Shown here piece by piece: positions 1-10,300 of a stretch of DNA of 35,167 nt. Position numbers and translations under genes: made by a program. This DNA comes from Deltaproteobacteria bacterium PRO3 (GTDB taxonomy: Bacteria; UBA10199; DSSB01). A model generated the notes under the pieces. It saw only the letters and a program-made list of their open reading frames with translations, was not told where the DNA came from and made no database searches. The first letter of the stretch is position 1, and every line of letters begins with the position of its first letter. The DNA lies in contig SZOV01000025.1 in NCBI GenBank assembly GCA_030263375.1, forward strand, positions 1 to 35,167, in the 5' to 3' direction.

Positions 1-138
1 AAGGAAACGCCTTTCCAGCTCCTGCACGCCTGGCGCTTGAGCTTCGAGCACCCCGTCTCAGGGAAGGAGATGAGCTTCGAGGCGCCGATGCGCGCGGAGA
101 TGGAGAATTTCCAAAAAATGTTGGAGAAGAACCCATGA
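1..138 (+). CDS. rluD: RluA-family pseudouridine synthase, C-terminal end (partial)
   Basis: The first bases read in frame as the last 45 residues of a protein that begins upstream of the window. The tail has the RluA/RluD-type C-terminal pattern LLHAWRLSFEHPVSG followed by a short acidic stretch, where the family shows a conserved L-H-A-x-x-L-x-F-x-H-P. Family members isomerise uridines of 23S rRNA to pseudouridine; the catalytic Asp region is not in the window. The stop overlaps the next start as ATGA, so the two genes are translationally coupled. An rluD-yfiH (pgeF) pair is a familiar bacterial gene order, which supports the call. The choice of RluD over another RluA paralogue rests on that context only. 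Confidence 0.72.
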   Translation, partial: KETPFQLLHAWRLSFEHPVSGKEMSFEAPMRAEMENFQKMLEKNP

Positions 139-794
139 TCCCTTTCGAGCCCTTCGATAAAATTCGCGGCGCTTTCCTCGGCGCCGGTTATGGAGACCTC
201 AGCGGGGAATTCTTCGAGGTCAAGCAGGTCCACGGCGACGGGATCGTCGTCTTGCGGGAGGCGCGCGACATTGCCAGGCACGCGGGGCGGGAGGCCGACG
301 CGGTGATCTGCGCGCGTTGGGCGGTCCCGATCGCGGTCCGCACCGCCGACTGCGTGCCGGTCTTCATCGCCCACCCCAAACGGGTCATCGCCGTGGTTCA
401 CGCCGGCTGGCGCGGGACCGTCGCGGGCATTCTGGAAAAGACCCTGGCGAAGATGCGCGACTCCTTCGACCTGGACCTGTCCGAGGCGGCGCTGGCCGTC
501 GGTCCGGCCATCGGCCCGGAGTGCTACGAGGTGGGCGAGGACGTGGCCGCGGCCTTTCGCGGCCGCGGGGACTCGGCTTTCCTGAAGGAGCTCGAAAACG
601 GAAAGTTTATGCTGGATCTCAAGGCGGCCAACGCCGCCCAGGCCAGGCGGCTGGGCGTGGCCGTGGAAAATATCGAATTGAGGCCGGAGTGCACCCGCTG
701 CGAGGCGGAGCGCTTCCACTCGCACCGCGCGGCCCTGGCGCGCGGCGAGGCCAAGGCCGGGCGCAACTACTCTTGGCTCATGATCTCGCCTTGA
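135..794 (+). CDS. pgeF: PgeF/YfiH-type laccase-domain protein (peptidoglycan editing factor / purine nucleoside phosphorylase family)
   Basis: 219 aa, about the usual length of the family (DUF152, LACC1-like). The Zn-site motifs are visible: KQVHGD near residue 31, VRTADCVP near 68-75, VHAGWRG near 88-94, and a C-terminal CTRCEAERFHSHR. The His/Cys ligand set is therefore complete. Family members act on purine nucleosides (adenosine and inosine phosphorolysis or deamination in LACC1-like proteins). In E. coli, YfiH/PgeF is linked to removing wrongly incorporated residues from peptidoglycan precursors. The ATG lies inside the ATGA overlap with the upstream rluD-like gene. The 3' end overlaps the convergent tldD gene by 28 bp. 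Confidence 0.85.
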   Translation: MIPFEPFDKIRGAFLGAGYGDLSGEFFEVKQVHGDGIVVLREARDIARHAGREADAVICARWAVPIAVRTADCVPVFIAHPKRVIAVVHAGWRGTVAGILEKTLAKMRDSFDLDLSEAALAVGPAIGPECYEVGEDVAAAFRGRGDSAFLKELENGKFMLDLKAANAAQARRLGVAVENIELRPECTRCEAERFHSHRAALARGEAKAGRNYSWLMISP

Positions 795-2167
795 CCTCCG
801 ACGATCAACTCGGGGATGCGCAGGGTGGGTTGGGCGTCGGCGACCGGGACGCCCTGACCGTCCTTGCCGCAGGTGCCCAGGCCGTAGCCCAGGTCGCTGC
901 CGACGCGGTCGATGGTTTGAAGCACCTGGGGGCCGTTGCCCGTCAGCGTGGCGCCCCGCACGGCGTGCTCGAGCTTCCCCTTGCGGATCAAGAAGCCCTC
1001 GCCGACCTCGAAGACGAAGTCCCCGTTCACCGTGTTGACCTGTCCCGAGCCCATCCGGGTGACGTAGAGCCCCCGCTCCACCTCCCGGAGGATCGCGGCG
1101 GGATCGTCCTTGCCCGGGGCGATCATCGTGTTGGTCATGCGGACGATGGGGCGGTGGCGGTAGGACTCGCGGCGGCCGTTGGCCGTGGAGGGAACCCCGT
1201 CGCGCTCGGCGTAAATCCGGTTGTACATGTAGTTCTTCAAGACGCCGCGGTCGATGAGGACGTTGCGGCGCGCGGGCGTCCCTTCGTCGTCGAAGAGGAA
1301 GGAGCCGCGCTTTCCGGGCAGCGTCGGATCGTCGAGGACGGTGATGAGCGGATTGGCCACCGCCTCGCCCAGGCGGCCCTGATAGACGGAAAGTCCCTCA
1401 CGGGCGAGGTCGGCCTCGAGGCCGTGTCCCACCGCCTCGTGTACCAAGGTACCTCCGGCCTCCGCCGCCACCACCACGGTCATCGGTCCCGAGGGGGCGA
1501 GGGGGGCCTCGAGGAGGCGCAGGGCCCGGCGCCCGGCCAGCTCGGCGACCTCGAGGGCGCGGTCGCCGTCGAGCAGCTCGAAGCCCGCGGTGCCGCCCAA
1601 GGGCTCGTAGCCGGTCTGGACCTCGCCGTCCTCGGCAGCCACGGCCTGGACGACGAAGACCAAATAGGTCTGGCGGTCCTCGCAGAATTCCCCGCGGGAG
1701 TTGGCGATGCGGATGTGCCGCAGCTGGTCGCGGTAGCTGGTAGTGACCTGGCGGATCCGAGGGTCGAGCCCCCAAGTCAGGGCGTCGGCTTCTTGCAAAA
1801 TCTTGATTTTCTTCTCGAGGGGGACGCCGCTCGGGTCGACGGCCACGATTTGCTTCCAGGTCGGGGCGAGGCCGCGTAGGACGATATCTTGCTCCCAGGT
1901 CCCCGCCCGCACCGCGTCGGCGAGGCTGTCGGCCAGGGCGAGCAGGGCCGCTTCGCTGATGTCGTTGGTGTAGGCGTAGGCCGTCTTGCCGCCGTGCAGC
2001 ACCCGCAGGCCGACGCCGGCGTCGGCGCCGTTTAGGACCTTTTCGAAGCGCCGGCCTTCGCGTACGACGTGGGTGTTGCGGCTCGTCTCCTCGAAGAGCT
2101 CGGCGAAGTCGCCGCCCCGGCGCAGGGACCGTCGCAGGATGCGGGGAATATCCATGTTTTCAATCAT
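767..2167 (-). CDS. tldD: TldD metalloprotease subunit
   Basis: 466 aa, close to E. coli TldD (481 aa). The signature HExxxH zinc motif reads HEAVGHGLEADLAREG, followed by FDDEGTPARRNVLIDRGVLKNY and a Gly-rich C-terminal beta domain, as in the TldD/PmbA family. TldD forms a heterodimeric protease with TldE/PmbA, used in peptide maturation and proteolysis of unfolded peptides. No TldE partner lies in the window, so it is either elsewhere or absent. The ATG at 2167 is used; an in-frame ATG at 2155 is an alternative, and neither has a clear Shine-Dalgarno (SD). The gene is convergent with pgeF and overlaps it. Confidence 0.9.
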   Translation of the reverse strand: MIENMDIPRILRRSLRRGGDFAELFEETSRNTHVVREGRRFEKVLNGADAGVGLRVLHGGKTAYAYTNDISEAALLALADSLADAVRAGTWEQDIVLRGLAPTWKQIVAVDPSGVPLEKKIKILQEADALTWGLDPRIRQVTTSYRDQLRHIRIANSRGEFCEDRQTYLVFVVQAVAAEDGEVQTGYEPLGGTAGFELLDGDRALEVAELAGRRALRLLEAPLAPSGPMTVVVAAEAGGTLVHEAVGHGLEADLAREGLSVYQGRLGEAVANPLITVLDDPTLPGKRGSFLFDDEGTPARRNVLIDRGVLKNYMYNRIYAERDGVPSTANGRRESYRHRPIVRMTNTMIAPGKDDPAAILREVERGLYVTRMGSGQVNTVNGDFVFEVGEGFLIRKGKLEHAVRGATLTGNGPQVLQTIDRVGSDLGYGLGTCGKDGQGVPVADAQPTLRIPELIVGGQGEIMSQE

Positions 2168-2310
2168 GAAAAATTTATATCAAATCCGGGCGCTTATGGC
2201 TATGACCGGGTGGCGGAAAAATCACGGGCGGTCGGGCCGGAGGGCGGCTTCATAATCGCTTGACCTTTCCGGCCGACTTAGAAAAGAAATTCTCATCCTG
2301 AGGTGAATTT

Positions 2311-3171
2311 ATGAAACAACCAAAAATCGCGATCATCGGGGGCAGCGGCCTCTACGAAATGGAAGGCCTGAAGGTCCTCGAGGAGCGTTCCGTCGAGACG
2401 CCCTACGGCGATCCCTCGGACGATTTCGTCATCGGAGAGCTCGAGGGAGTGACCGTGGCCTTCCTGGCCCGCCACGCCAAGGGACACCGCCTCCTGCCGG
2501 GCGAGCTCAACTTCCGGGCCAACATCTACGCGATCAAGAAGCTGGGCTGCGAGTTCATCCTGTCGGTCTCCGCCGTCGGTTCGCTGAAGGAGGAGATCGA
2601 GCCGGGGCATCTGGTGATGGTCGACCAATTCATCGATCGCACCTTCGGCCGCCACGGCACCTTTTTCGGCGAGGGCATCGTCGCCCATGTCGCCTTTGCG
2701 GACCCGGTCTGCCCCGACCTGCGCCGCAAGCTGCACGAGGCCGCGGGGGCCGCGGGCGCGACCTCTCATGAGAAGGGCACCTACGTCTGCATGGAGGGAC
2801 CGATGTTCTCGACCCGGGCGGAGTCGCGGCTCTATCGCTCCTGGGGCGCGGACGTCATCGGCATGACCAACTTGCAGGAGGCCAAGCTCGCCCGCGAGGC
2901 CGAAATATGCTATGCGACGATGGCGCTTTCCACCGACTACGACTGCTGGCACGAGGAGCACGACAGCGTCACCGCCGACATGGTGATCGCGACCCTGCAA
3001 AAAAACGTCAAGACCGCCCAGCAGGTGATCCGAAAGGTGCTGCCGACGGTCGTCGCGCCGCGCGACTGCGTCTGCTCCCGGGCCTTGCGCAACGCCATCG
3101 TCACGAATAAGCTCTTGGTTCCGGAGAGCACGAAGAAAAAACTCAAACTGATCTACGGTAAAAACCTGTAA
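2311..3171 (+). CDS. mtnP: S-methyl-5'-thioadenosine phosphorylase (MTAP family)
   Basis: 286 aa, the length of MTAP-type enzymes. It opens with IAIIGGSGLYEMEGL (phosphate loop of PNP/MTAP family 2), followed by FLARHAKGHRLLPGELNFRAN, SAVGSLKEEIEPG and CMEGPMFSTRAES. Near the C-terminus is GMTNLQEAKLAREAEICYA and STDYDCW, where the Asp-x-Asp pair around DYD favours a 6-aminopurine substrate. It cleaves methylthioadenosine to adenine and methylthioribose-1-phosphate, the entry step of methionine salvage and polyamine by-product disposal. The ATG at 2311 has a good SD (GAGGTG, 6 nt upstream). No other salvage genes are in the window. The stop overlaps the next ATG (TAATG). Confidence 0.92.
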   Translation: MKQPKIAIIGGSGLYEMEGLKVLEERSVETPYGDPSDDFVIGELEGVTVAFLARHAKGHRLLPGELNFRANIYAIKKLGCEFILSVSAVGSLKEEIEPGHLVMVDQFIDRTFGRHGTFFGEGIVAHVAFADPVCPDLRRKLHEAAGAAGATSHEKGTYVCMEGPMFSTRAESRLYRSWGADVIGMTNLQEAKLAREAEICYATMALSTDYDCWHEEHDSVTADMVIATLQKNVKTAQQVIRKVLPTVVAPRDCVCSRALRNAIVTNKLLVPESTKKKLKLIYGKNL

Positions 3172-3539
3172 TGTCCGAGACCCACGAATCGATCGGCTCC
3201 CATCTCCGTCGGGAGCGCGAGCTGCGCAAGATCCCGCTCGAGGAGGTGGCCGAGCAGACCCGCGTCAAGCTGGAATACCTCCAGGCCATCGAGTCCGAGC
3301 ATTTCGAAAAGTTGCCCGGGATGACCTTCGCCCGCGGCTACCTCAAGGCCTATGCCTCCTATATCGGACTTTTGCCCGAGGACGTCCTGCTCCGTTTCGA
3401 GGATTTCCTGGGCAAGCTCTCCGGCGGTTCCGTCCCGCGCAGCGAGCGCTCTCACACCAAGCTCCTGATCGGCCTGGTGGCCTTGCTGGTCCTGTTCGGA
3501 GCCGGTACTATCCTGGTGCTATGGTGGTTAAAAAAATAG
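3171..3539 (+). CDS. RodZ-like protein: N-terminal helix-turn-helix plus C-terminal membrane anchor
   Basis: 122 aa. Residues 7-77 form an HTH_25/Cro-like domain (SHLRRERELRKIPLEEVAEQT then TFARGYLKAYASYIGL) typical of RodZ and related membrane-bound HTH proteins. Residues 98-120 are a single hydrophobic helix followed by KK, so the HTH faces the cytoplasm. RodZ links MreB to the membrane in rod-shape control, but this protein lacks the periplasmic C-terminal domain, so it is a short RodZ-like form rather than certain RodZ. The ATG overlaps the mtnP stop, and its 3' end overlaps recO by 19 bp, so the three genes form one transcription unit. Confidence 0.75.
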   Translation: MSETHESIGSHLRRERELRKIPLEEVAEQTRVKLEYLQAIESEHFEKLPGMTFARGYLKAYASYIGLLPEDVLLRFEDFLGKLSGGSVPRSERSHTKLLIGLVALLVLFGAGTILVLWWLKK

Positions 3540-4234
3540 GCGAATCGCTCAAGGACCAGGCATTCCTGCTGCGCTCCGTCCCTTACGGCGACGACCACCG
3601 GATTCTGAGTTTCCTCACAGCCTCGCACGGCCGAGTCGAGGCCATCGCCCTGGGTGCTCGGAAGAGCGCCAGGCGCTTCTCCGGCGTCCTCGACTTCCTG
3701 CACTGTCTCGAGATCGAGACCCAGGTCCCTCGGCGCGGCGGACTCTCCCAATTGCTGCACTGCGAGCTGCGCGAGCCCTACGAGGGGGTGAGGGCAGATT
3801 ACGAGGCCACCATCATCGCGCTGAAATGGATCCGGACGGTGTCCCGGGTGGTGCCGGAGGGGCAGAGCGTGCCGGGGCTCTTCGCCTTGTTGCAAGAAGG
3901 TCTCTCCAGCCTCGCCGTCTACCGCCGCGATTGGGTCGACGTAGTCTTCCTGCGGCAATTGTTGGGCCGACTGGGTTTTTTGCTTGATCTCTCCCGCTGC
4001 GTCCTCTGCCATCGCGACCGAGCGGAGGCCTTTTACTTCAGCGCGGAGGAGGGAGGGCTGCTTTGCGAGGCCTGTCACCGCGGGCCAAAGGTCCAGCCCC
4101 TGGCGGGTGCGATTCCGGGAGATTTTTGGGAGCGTGAGTCCGGCGCCTCGGGGGAGGAGGGGGATTGGCTCCGGGCCTCGCGGGCCATCTTCGCCGCTGG
4201 CTTCCGCCATTACCTCGGCGTCGACCCGGAGTAG
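3521..4234 (+). CDS. recO: DNA repair protein RecO
   Basis: 237 aa, the usual RecO length. The N-terminal OB-fold region reads AFLLRSVPYGDDHRILSFLT, then ASHGRVEAIALGARKSARRF, as in family members. A zinc-finger-like set C160-x2-C163...C182-x2-C185 sits in the helical C-terminal domain (CVLCHRD and CEAC). RecO works with RecR and RecF to load RecA on SSB-coated gaps and anneals complementary strands. The ATG at 3521 lies within the end of the preceding gene, implying translational coupling. The next gene downstream is convergent and begins its 3' end 2 bp after the stop. Confidence 0.9.
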   Translation: MVVKKIGESLKDQAFLLRSVPYGDDHRILSFLTASHGRVEAIALGARKSARRFSGVLDFLHCLEIETQVPRRGGLSQLLHCELREPYEGVRADYEATIIALKWIRTVSRVVPEGQSVPGLFALLQEGLSSLAVYRRDWVDVVFLRQLLGRLGFLLDLSRCVLCHRDRAEAFYFSAEEGGLLCEACHRGPKVQPLAGAIPGDFWERESGASGEEGDWLRASRAIFAAGFRHYLGVDPE

Positions 4235-4235
4235 C

Positions 4236-7200
4236 TCACTTCTTCTTTTTGGGCCGCGTCCCGCGGTGGCTAAGGTCTTCGTCCTCGAGGTTGAACTCAA
4301 AATCCCCGCCGCGCTGCGAATCCTTGAAGTAGAGCTCGAGCTCGATGGGGTCCTTCCCGGTGGTGATCACTTTCGGCGAGAGCGTGAGGGACGGCAGCCG
4401 GAATTTCGCCTTCTGGGTCTGGCCGCCGACCTCGAAGAGCTGAATCAACAGGTTGTTGACCTGGGTGGTCTTGCCGTCGGAATCCGTCGAGATGTCGAGC
4501 TTCTCCAAGCGCAATTCGCTGTCGACCTTCTCGTCGGGAAGCTTGCCGTCGATCTTGCCGATCGCCGGAAAGGTGCCGCGCAGCCAGCCGAAGATGGGGA
4601 ACTTGGCCCAGATCTTGGCGCTCGCCTGGATCTGGGTGATGGAGATGTCGTTGACCTTCAACTTGCGCAGGTCGGGTTTTCGGCCGGTCGCCGGATCGGG
4701 TCGGACAAACTCGAAGCCCTCCAAGTCCTTGATCTCGAGCTTGGCCTCGGCGATGTCCATCTCGGTCTTGACGGTGCCGGCGTAGGGGAACTTTTTCAGC
4801 TCCGCCTTTCGCACCGAGGGATCGTCGCGGAACAGCAATTTGGAAAAGGTTCCGGTGATCTTCAGGGGACCGGGTTTCTCCTGGCCTTCGAGCTTATGCA
4901 AGGCGATCAGATCGGGGCCGATCTCGAGCTCGCCCGCGCCGACGATGCCGATGTCCTTCATGACGCCCTCGATCGTGAAGCCCTTGGTGGCCAGTTCGAC
5001 TTGGGGGATGTCGATTTCTTTGATGTGCAGATCGAGGTTGCCCTTCACCTTGCCGACCAGCCCCGATTCGGTCTTCTCGAGTTGGATCCGGCCGTTTGTC
5101 ACCTTGGATTCGTCCAGCTCGACATGGGGTAGGTGGCCCGATTTCAGGGTGGCCTTTTGGACGTCGATGTCCACGGAAAACTTCGCCTTCGGCGCTTGTC
5201 CCACGGCGCCGGAGGAAGGGAGCTCGAGGCCCAGGTCGAAGGTGCTTTCGCCCAGCACGGTGTCGGCCAGCTTGAAGTCGCCCAATTGCGGGTGGACCAC
5301 CGAGAAATCGTTGATTTCCCCTGAGAACTTGATCTTCGTGTCGATCTTGTCGCCGCCGGGGTTCTTTTCGTAGTTGAGGGAGAAGAGGCTCAGCTTGCTC
5401 TTGCCGGAGGTGTGGAATTCATAGCCTTCCTTAGGGTTCTTGTAGTCGACCTTGCCGTTGCTCGTGGTGTCGGTCATCGTGAAGTCGACGCGATCCTTCT
5501 TGCTCATGTCGACCTTGACGGCCTCGATGCGGCCCTTGTCGACGACGATGCCTCCCTCGTCCCGCTTGAAGGAAAGATTCACGCCTTCCAGGCCCTTGAT
5601 GTCGAAGATGGGCCCGTCCGTGCCGCGGGTGACGGTGATCTTCTCGATCTCGCTCTTGCCGAAGGACGCTTTGCCGCCGGTCGAGGCGTCTTCGAGGGTC
5701 AATCCGTCCACGGCCAGCCCGTTGAAGGTGAAGGACTTGGTGCCGCTGACGGTGGCGGACTTGATGACCGGCTTGACCAGAGTCGCCTTGAGGCCGCGGT
5801 CCGGCCGCTCGAAGGTCAGCTCGTCGGCCTCGATGCCCGTGACCTGGATGTCGCCCAAGAGCTTTTCGAAGAAGGCGGAGTGGTCTTTCTTGGGCGTCTT
5901 CGCGTCGGCCTCTTCGGCGGCCTCCATCTCCAGCTGGTCGAGGACGTCCCCGTAGCTGCGATTTTCATCCGCGGCGATTTTTTTGGCCTTCGCCTTCAGC
6001 TCGGCCTTTTTCTCGCAATCCAGCGTCTTGTCGGCATGGCTTTTCGGGGCGCTGCCGAATTCTTTCATGATGTCCGCGAGCGGTGGCAGCTTGAGGACGA
6101 CCTTGCCGGCCTTCAGTCCCTTGGCGCCGATGGTGTAGCCGCCCTGGTTGAAGCGGAAGCTGGGGATGTCCTTCAACTCGATCTCGACGGTCAGGCCCGT
6201 GAGGTCGCCCTTGACCTTGATGCGGTTGACACCGCCGTCGCCCAGGTCGATGTGGCCCAACCCGCCCAGCGGGATGGAGGTCTTCTTGAAGCGGATCTCG
6301 GCGGAGAGGTCCTTCGGGGCGGTCCAGGCGATCAGGTCGGGCTTGGCGTTAATGGAATTGGGCCGGACGTACTTGGCTCCCGGCAGCTTGTCGTAGCAGC
6401 CGTCGGCGAGGATGTAATCGGGGTTGTGCGGCCGCGGCATGGGCAGGAGCCGCCACAGCCTGTCCAGCCGGCGCGGGAGCTGGAAGGGCTCGATGCCCAG
6501 CTTTTTGTAGATGTCCTTGTCCAGGATGCCCCAGGCCTTGAGCATGTTCTCGCTGATGTCGAAGTTTACGCCCGGGCCGGCGTCGTCGTAGAGCCAGCCG
6601 ATGGGGCGCATGATCAGGCGGCTCGATTTTTCGGAGTGGGGCACCGATTTGCCGATCGGTGTGTCGAAGGAGGGGTTGGCCGCGTCGCGGAAGTCCTTGC
6701 CGCTCTCGAAGGGGTCGTCGCGCTGGAATTTTAAGGCCCCTTCCGCGTTTTTGTCGAGGGGGTGGGTTAGGAAGAATCCGTTGATCCGGTTTCCGGTGCG
6801 GCCGGGGTATTTTTTATACAGCACCGTGAATTTGTGGAATTCGCTGAAGGTCTTTCCCTCCACCGGGCGGACCTCCACGTGGGCGTCGGCGTAAGTGCCG
6901 GCTTCGAACTGGTTGTGGCATTTTTCCTTGCCGGCGTCGTAGCGTTCTTTGGTGACCACCTCCGAGTAACGGCAGCCCTTTTCCCCGCCGTTCACCAACA
7001 TGTCGTTCAAGTCCACGTCCATCGAGTCGATCGCCATGACGATGTCGGTGACCAACTGCCCGGTGTCGCTGGGACGCCACTTGGCGGGAGTGGGCGGGGG
7101 TGTGAAGTTCGCGACGGGGGAGGTGAACTTCGGCGTGTAGATCCCGGGGATGCGGAAGTTCGAGTAGACGGGCACCGTGGGAAAGCCCAGGCCGGACAAC

Positions 7201-7352
7201 AGCGGCGACGCCTTCAGGAAGCTGGATTGACCCGGCTTGGAATAATCGAAGACCGGCTCGAAGAGCGGGGTATGGAAGGTGAAGGGCTCTTGGAAGCCGT
7301 ATTCCAGGAGCGCGGAGCCGGGTTTGCTCTCGGGAATCTTTGGAGGCGTCAT
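4236..7352 (-). CDS. Giant AsmA/TamB-like beta-repeat protein of unknown function (second of pair)
   Basis: 1038 aa; I do not recognise a specific family. Residues about 1-330 are Pro/aromatic-rich and lack repeats. From about 340 the chain alternates short beta-strand-like stretches with patterns such as LKVNDISITQIQASAKIW, FTIEGVMKDIGIVGAGELEIG and LRLEKLDISTDSDG, the look of AsmA, TamB, YhdP and DUF748-type lipid-transport or outer-membrane biogenesis proteins. There is no N-terminal signal peptide or transmembrane helix, which is odd for such a protein. A charged Lys/Glu-rich segment (about residues 440-490) breaks the repeat region, and the C-terminus is a basic RPKKKK tail. Its ATG overlaps the stop of the upstream giant gene (ATGA at 7349-7352), so the two are co-translated. 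Assignment to the AsmA-like class is inferred from repeat pattern only. Confidence 0.7.
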   Translation of the reverse strand: MTPPKIPESKPGSALLEYGFQEPFTFHTPLFEPVFDYSKPGQSSFLKASPLLSGLGFPTVPVYSNFRIPGIYTPKFTSPVANFTPPPTPAKWRPSDTGQLVTDIVMAIDSMDVDLNDMLVNGGEKGCRYSEVVTKERYDAGKEKCHNQFEAGTYADAHVEVRPVEGKTFSEFHKFTVLYKKYPGRTGNRINGFFLTHPLDKNAEGALKFQRDDPFESGKDFRDAANPSFDTPIGKSVPHSEKSSRLIMRPIGWLYDDAGPGVNFDISENMLKAWGILDKDIYKKLGIEPFQLPRRLDRLWRLLPMPRPHNPDYILADGCYDKLPGAKYVRPNSINAKPDLIAWTAPKDLSAEIRFKKTSIPLGGLGHIDLGDGGVNRIKVKGDLTGLTVEIELKDIPSFRFNQGGYTIGAKGLKAGKVVLKLPPLADIMKEFGSAPKSHADKTLDCEKKAELKAKAKKIAADENRSYGDVLDQLEMEAAEEADAKTPKKDHSAFFEKLLGDIQVTGIEADELTFERPDRGLKATLVKPVIKSATVSGTKSFTFNGLAVDGLTLEDASTGGKASFGKSEIEKITVTRGTDGPIFDIKGLEGVNLSFKRDEGGIVVDKGRIEAVKVDMSKKDRVDFTMTDTTSNGKVDYKNPKEGYEFHTSGKSKLSLFSLNYEKNPGGDKIDTKIKFSGEINDFSVVHPQLGDFKLADTVLGESTFDLGLELPSSGAVGQAPKAKFSVDIDVQKATLKSGHLPHVELDESKVTNGRIQLEKTESGLVGKVKGNLDLHIKEIDIPQVELATKGFTIEGVMKDIGIVGAGELEIGPDLIALHKLEGQEKPGPLKITGTFSKLLFRDDPSVRKAELKKFPYAGTVKTEMDIAEAKLEIKDLEGFEFVRPDPATGRKPDLRKLKVNDISITQIQASAKIWAKFPIFGWLRGTFPAIGKIDGKLPDEKVDSELRLEKLDISTDSDGKTTQVNNLLIQLFEVGGQTQKAKFRLPSLTLSPKVITTGKDPIELELYFKDSQRGGDFEFNLEDEDLSHRGTRPKKKK

Positions 7353-10300
7353 GGCGTCTTTCCTCCCTCGGTTTTCTTGGCTTCCTCGGCCTTGCGGGCC
7401 TCTTCGGCCTTCCGCTCCTCGGCTGCCTTGGCGGCGACGTATTCTTCCATCTTTTTCTCATAACCCTTTGGCGTGTAGGGCAAGTGGTCGTGGGTCATGA
7501 TCCAATTCAACACCTTGCCGTTGTCGATGATGACGTTGAAGACGCGGGCGAAGGCCGGGTCGACCTTGGTGGAGAGCTTGAAGGCGCCGTTGATCCGCTC
7601 TTTGTCGGGATCCACGCCGAGGATGTTCCACAAGGTCCAGGTGGTCTTGGAGAAGATCGGGATCTCGACCAGCCGCGTCGCGTCGCGCGGATCGTCTTTG
7701 GCCAGCCGCAGGAAATCCGCGCCGCGCAGGTGGATGTCGCCCTCGCCGCCGGCGTCGCCGGCCAACGTGAGCAGGCCCTTGCCGCGAAAGGCGTCGTAGT
7801 CCATCTTCCAGAAGCCGCGCAGCGCCCCGTCGACGTCGACACCGGTGATGCGGCCGCCGGTGGCCTTCACCATCTTCTCGTGGGTGAAGCCCAGGAAACC
7901 GAAATTGAGGTTGAGGTTTTTGATTTCGAAGGTCGGCGTGGCGCCGTCGATCTCTAGGGTCAAGGGACTCTTCTTCTTGAAGTTCACCTGCTCGATCCAA
8001 ACGGGCCCGCGGATCACCCCCGTCTTGGGCATTTCCTTCCAGGGATTGGCCGTAAATTTGAGGTTGGGCACCGTATACAGGAAGCCTCCGTTTTTGGTCG
8101 GCTCCAGGCTGGCATTCAGCTCGAGTTTGGGTGAGCTCAGGTGGATACCGGGGAAATCCAACGATTTGGCCTTAGCCTCCACCGCAAAGGAGGTTTGGTC
8201 GCCGATCAAGTTCCGGTCGAATTTGATTTCCAACCCTTCGAGCGGACGTCGCTTCAGGGTGCCGGCGGGGTCGGTCTCGCGGCTGTCCAAGGCCACCTTG
8301 ATTTGGGTGGAGTCCGGCCGATGGCTGCCGCTCAGGTTGAGGCTCCAGGCCTCCGGATTGCCGCCGACGCGGACGGCCTGCATCGTCAGCTCGGCGGTGA
8401 AGGCCTTGGCCAACTCGGAGAAGTCGTAGAGGCCGTCGAAGTCTTTGGGCACCATCATGCCGCCGTCGATCCGCAGCGAGCTGTAGGAGCCCCCCGCCAT
8501 TTCCGGCACTTCGATCTTGGTCACGAAGGCGGATGGGGAATTCGCGGCGGGAACCGGCGACCACAAGCCGTCGTCGAAGACTTCGACGGAGGCCCGCGAC
8601 CAACGTTGGCCCTTTTCGGTGACGATCTCGAGATCGCTCAGGCGCAGGTGCGTGCCGTTGGGCTCGGGGACCCATAATGTCTTCTCGGAGTTGCTGCCGT
8701 CTTCGAGGGTCTCGACGACGATCTTCGGGACGAGCCGCATCCCCCCTTCGATTTTTCCGTGCAAGGTGACCTCTCCGACCATGGGGAGACGAAGGCGAAG
8801 CCCCTCCATGCGCAGGTTGACCTCCGCGGTGAGGCCCACGCCGGGTTCGCCACGGACGAGCAGGGCGGGTTTAGACGCGTAGGGGATTTCAAAAGGATCC
8901 GGAAGCCCCGTGATGCGGCCTCCGAGAATGGCGAATTTTCCGGGCTTGGTAGGGTCCAGGCGGAAGTGGCGCTGGAGCTTGCCCACTAGGCCGAGGAGGC
9001 TGGGCGTGCCCTTTTCCTGGGCGCCGCCGTATTCCATGCGGCCGAATTCGATCTCGAGGTTGTCGAGGCGGAGCTCCTCCAGGTTGTCGAGACGGAATTT
9101 GGAGTCTCCGGTCGAGCGATAGCTCAGCCCCAGGTCGCCTTTCAGTTCGGTGATGTCGATGCCGCCCGGGCTATATAAGCGAGTGATGTGCAGCGGGGCC
9201 ATGAGCGCCAGACTGACGTCTTTCAGGTTCTTAACGCTCAGCTGAGTTTCGAGCAGGTTCTTGTCCGGTTCGTCCGCGAATTCGACGTAGAGGTTTTTGA
9301 AAAGAAGTCGGCCGGGGTGCAGGCGAGCGCGCAGCGACACGGTCTCGAAGAGTTTCTGCAGGATGGCTTGTTGGGCCTCGTCCTGCTTCTTGTCCGAAGG
9401 ACGGACGTTTTTTTGGTATTCCGTCACCGCCTCGTAGAGCTGGTTGAAGGAGAGGCGGTCGGGAAATTTTCCTTCGCGTGCCGTGTTGAAGAAATAGGGG
9501 ATTGTCTTCAGCCCCAGCTTATCCGTTGCGGCTTGGTATTCCGAAAAATTAACGGCCTCTCCGGTGGCGACCCGGTAGGCCACGGGCATCTTTTCCAGGA
9601 TCAGGGAAGTGAGGTCCAAGTCGTAGCTGTCGGGATCGTAGGGGTTGGGGGCCGCCGAGCGGAGCAGCTTTTGCAAAGTCGGGTTTAATTTTCCGAGTAG
9701 GAACTCATTGGTGAAGGCCAGTGGAAAGCCCGCGTTGAGCAAGGGATCGGCCAATTGCAGGGTGACCAGAAGCCGTCCGTCGCGGACAGAGGCGCCCCGG
9801 AACTTGACCCCGAGCAGGCCGGCGATACCCAGGTCCAAATTTTGGGTGCTGAGCAGGTCCAGGCCGTCGAGCTCAAGTCCGACGTCCTCGTCCTTGAGCT
9901 CGATCTGAAGCCCCTCGCAGGCCTCGAATCCCGATCCGCTCGGCTTGGCCGGCCCGGCGCAGAGTTGGGCGTCGTGGGGCACCTCGAGCTTGAATTTCGG
10001 AAAATCGGCCGGCCCCTTCAGCCCGAGAAAGACGTCCAACGAGGTGTCGCGCACTTCCAAGGGAAAGGTCCCCTGGCGGGAGAGCAACAAGGTGTCGAGG
10101 TAGTTTTGCCCCTTCAAGTAAGGATTGACCTGAACGATGTCCTGGTAGGTCTTCAGCGAATCGGGCCAATAGATCTCGGCCGGGCAGTCGCTGGGCGAAG
10201 GGAGAAACTTAAGATTGTCGGGATTAAGAGGTTCGAGTGTCGAAAGGCCGAGCGAGGCTCCGTTGGAAACACTGGAATCGCCGTGACAATTCGCGCATGC

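Noticed and set aside
317-1879. Long plus-strand open frame opposite tldD
   Set aside because: It is antisense to a clear TldD with its HExxxH motif. Its Arg/Gly/Ala-rich composition is that of a GC-rich shadow frame.
5412-6734. 440-codon plus-strand frame opposite the 1038-aa gene
   Set aside because: Leu/Asp/Gly/Val-rich low-complexity product typical of the reverse frame of Lys/Asp/Glu-rich coding DNA; no motif or SD.
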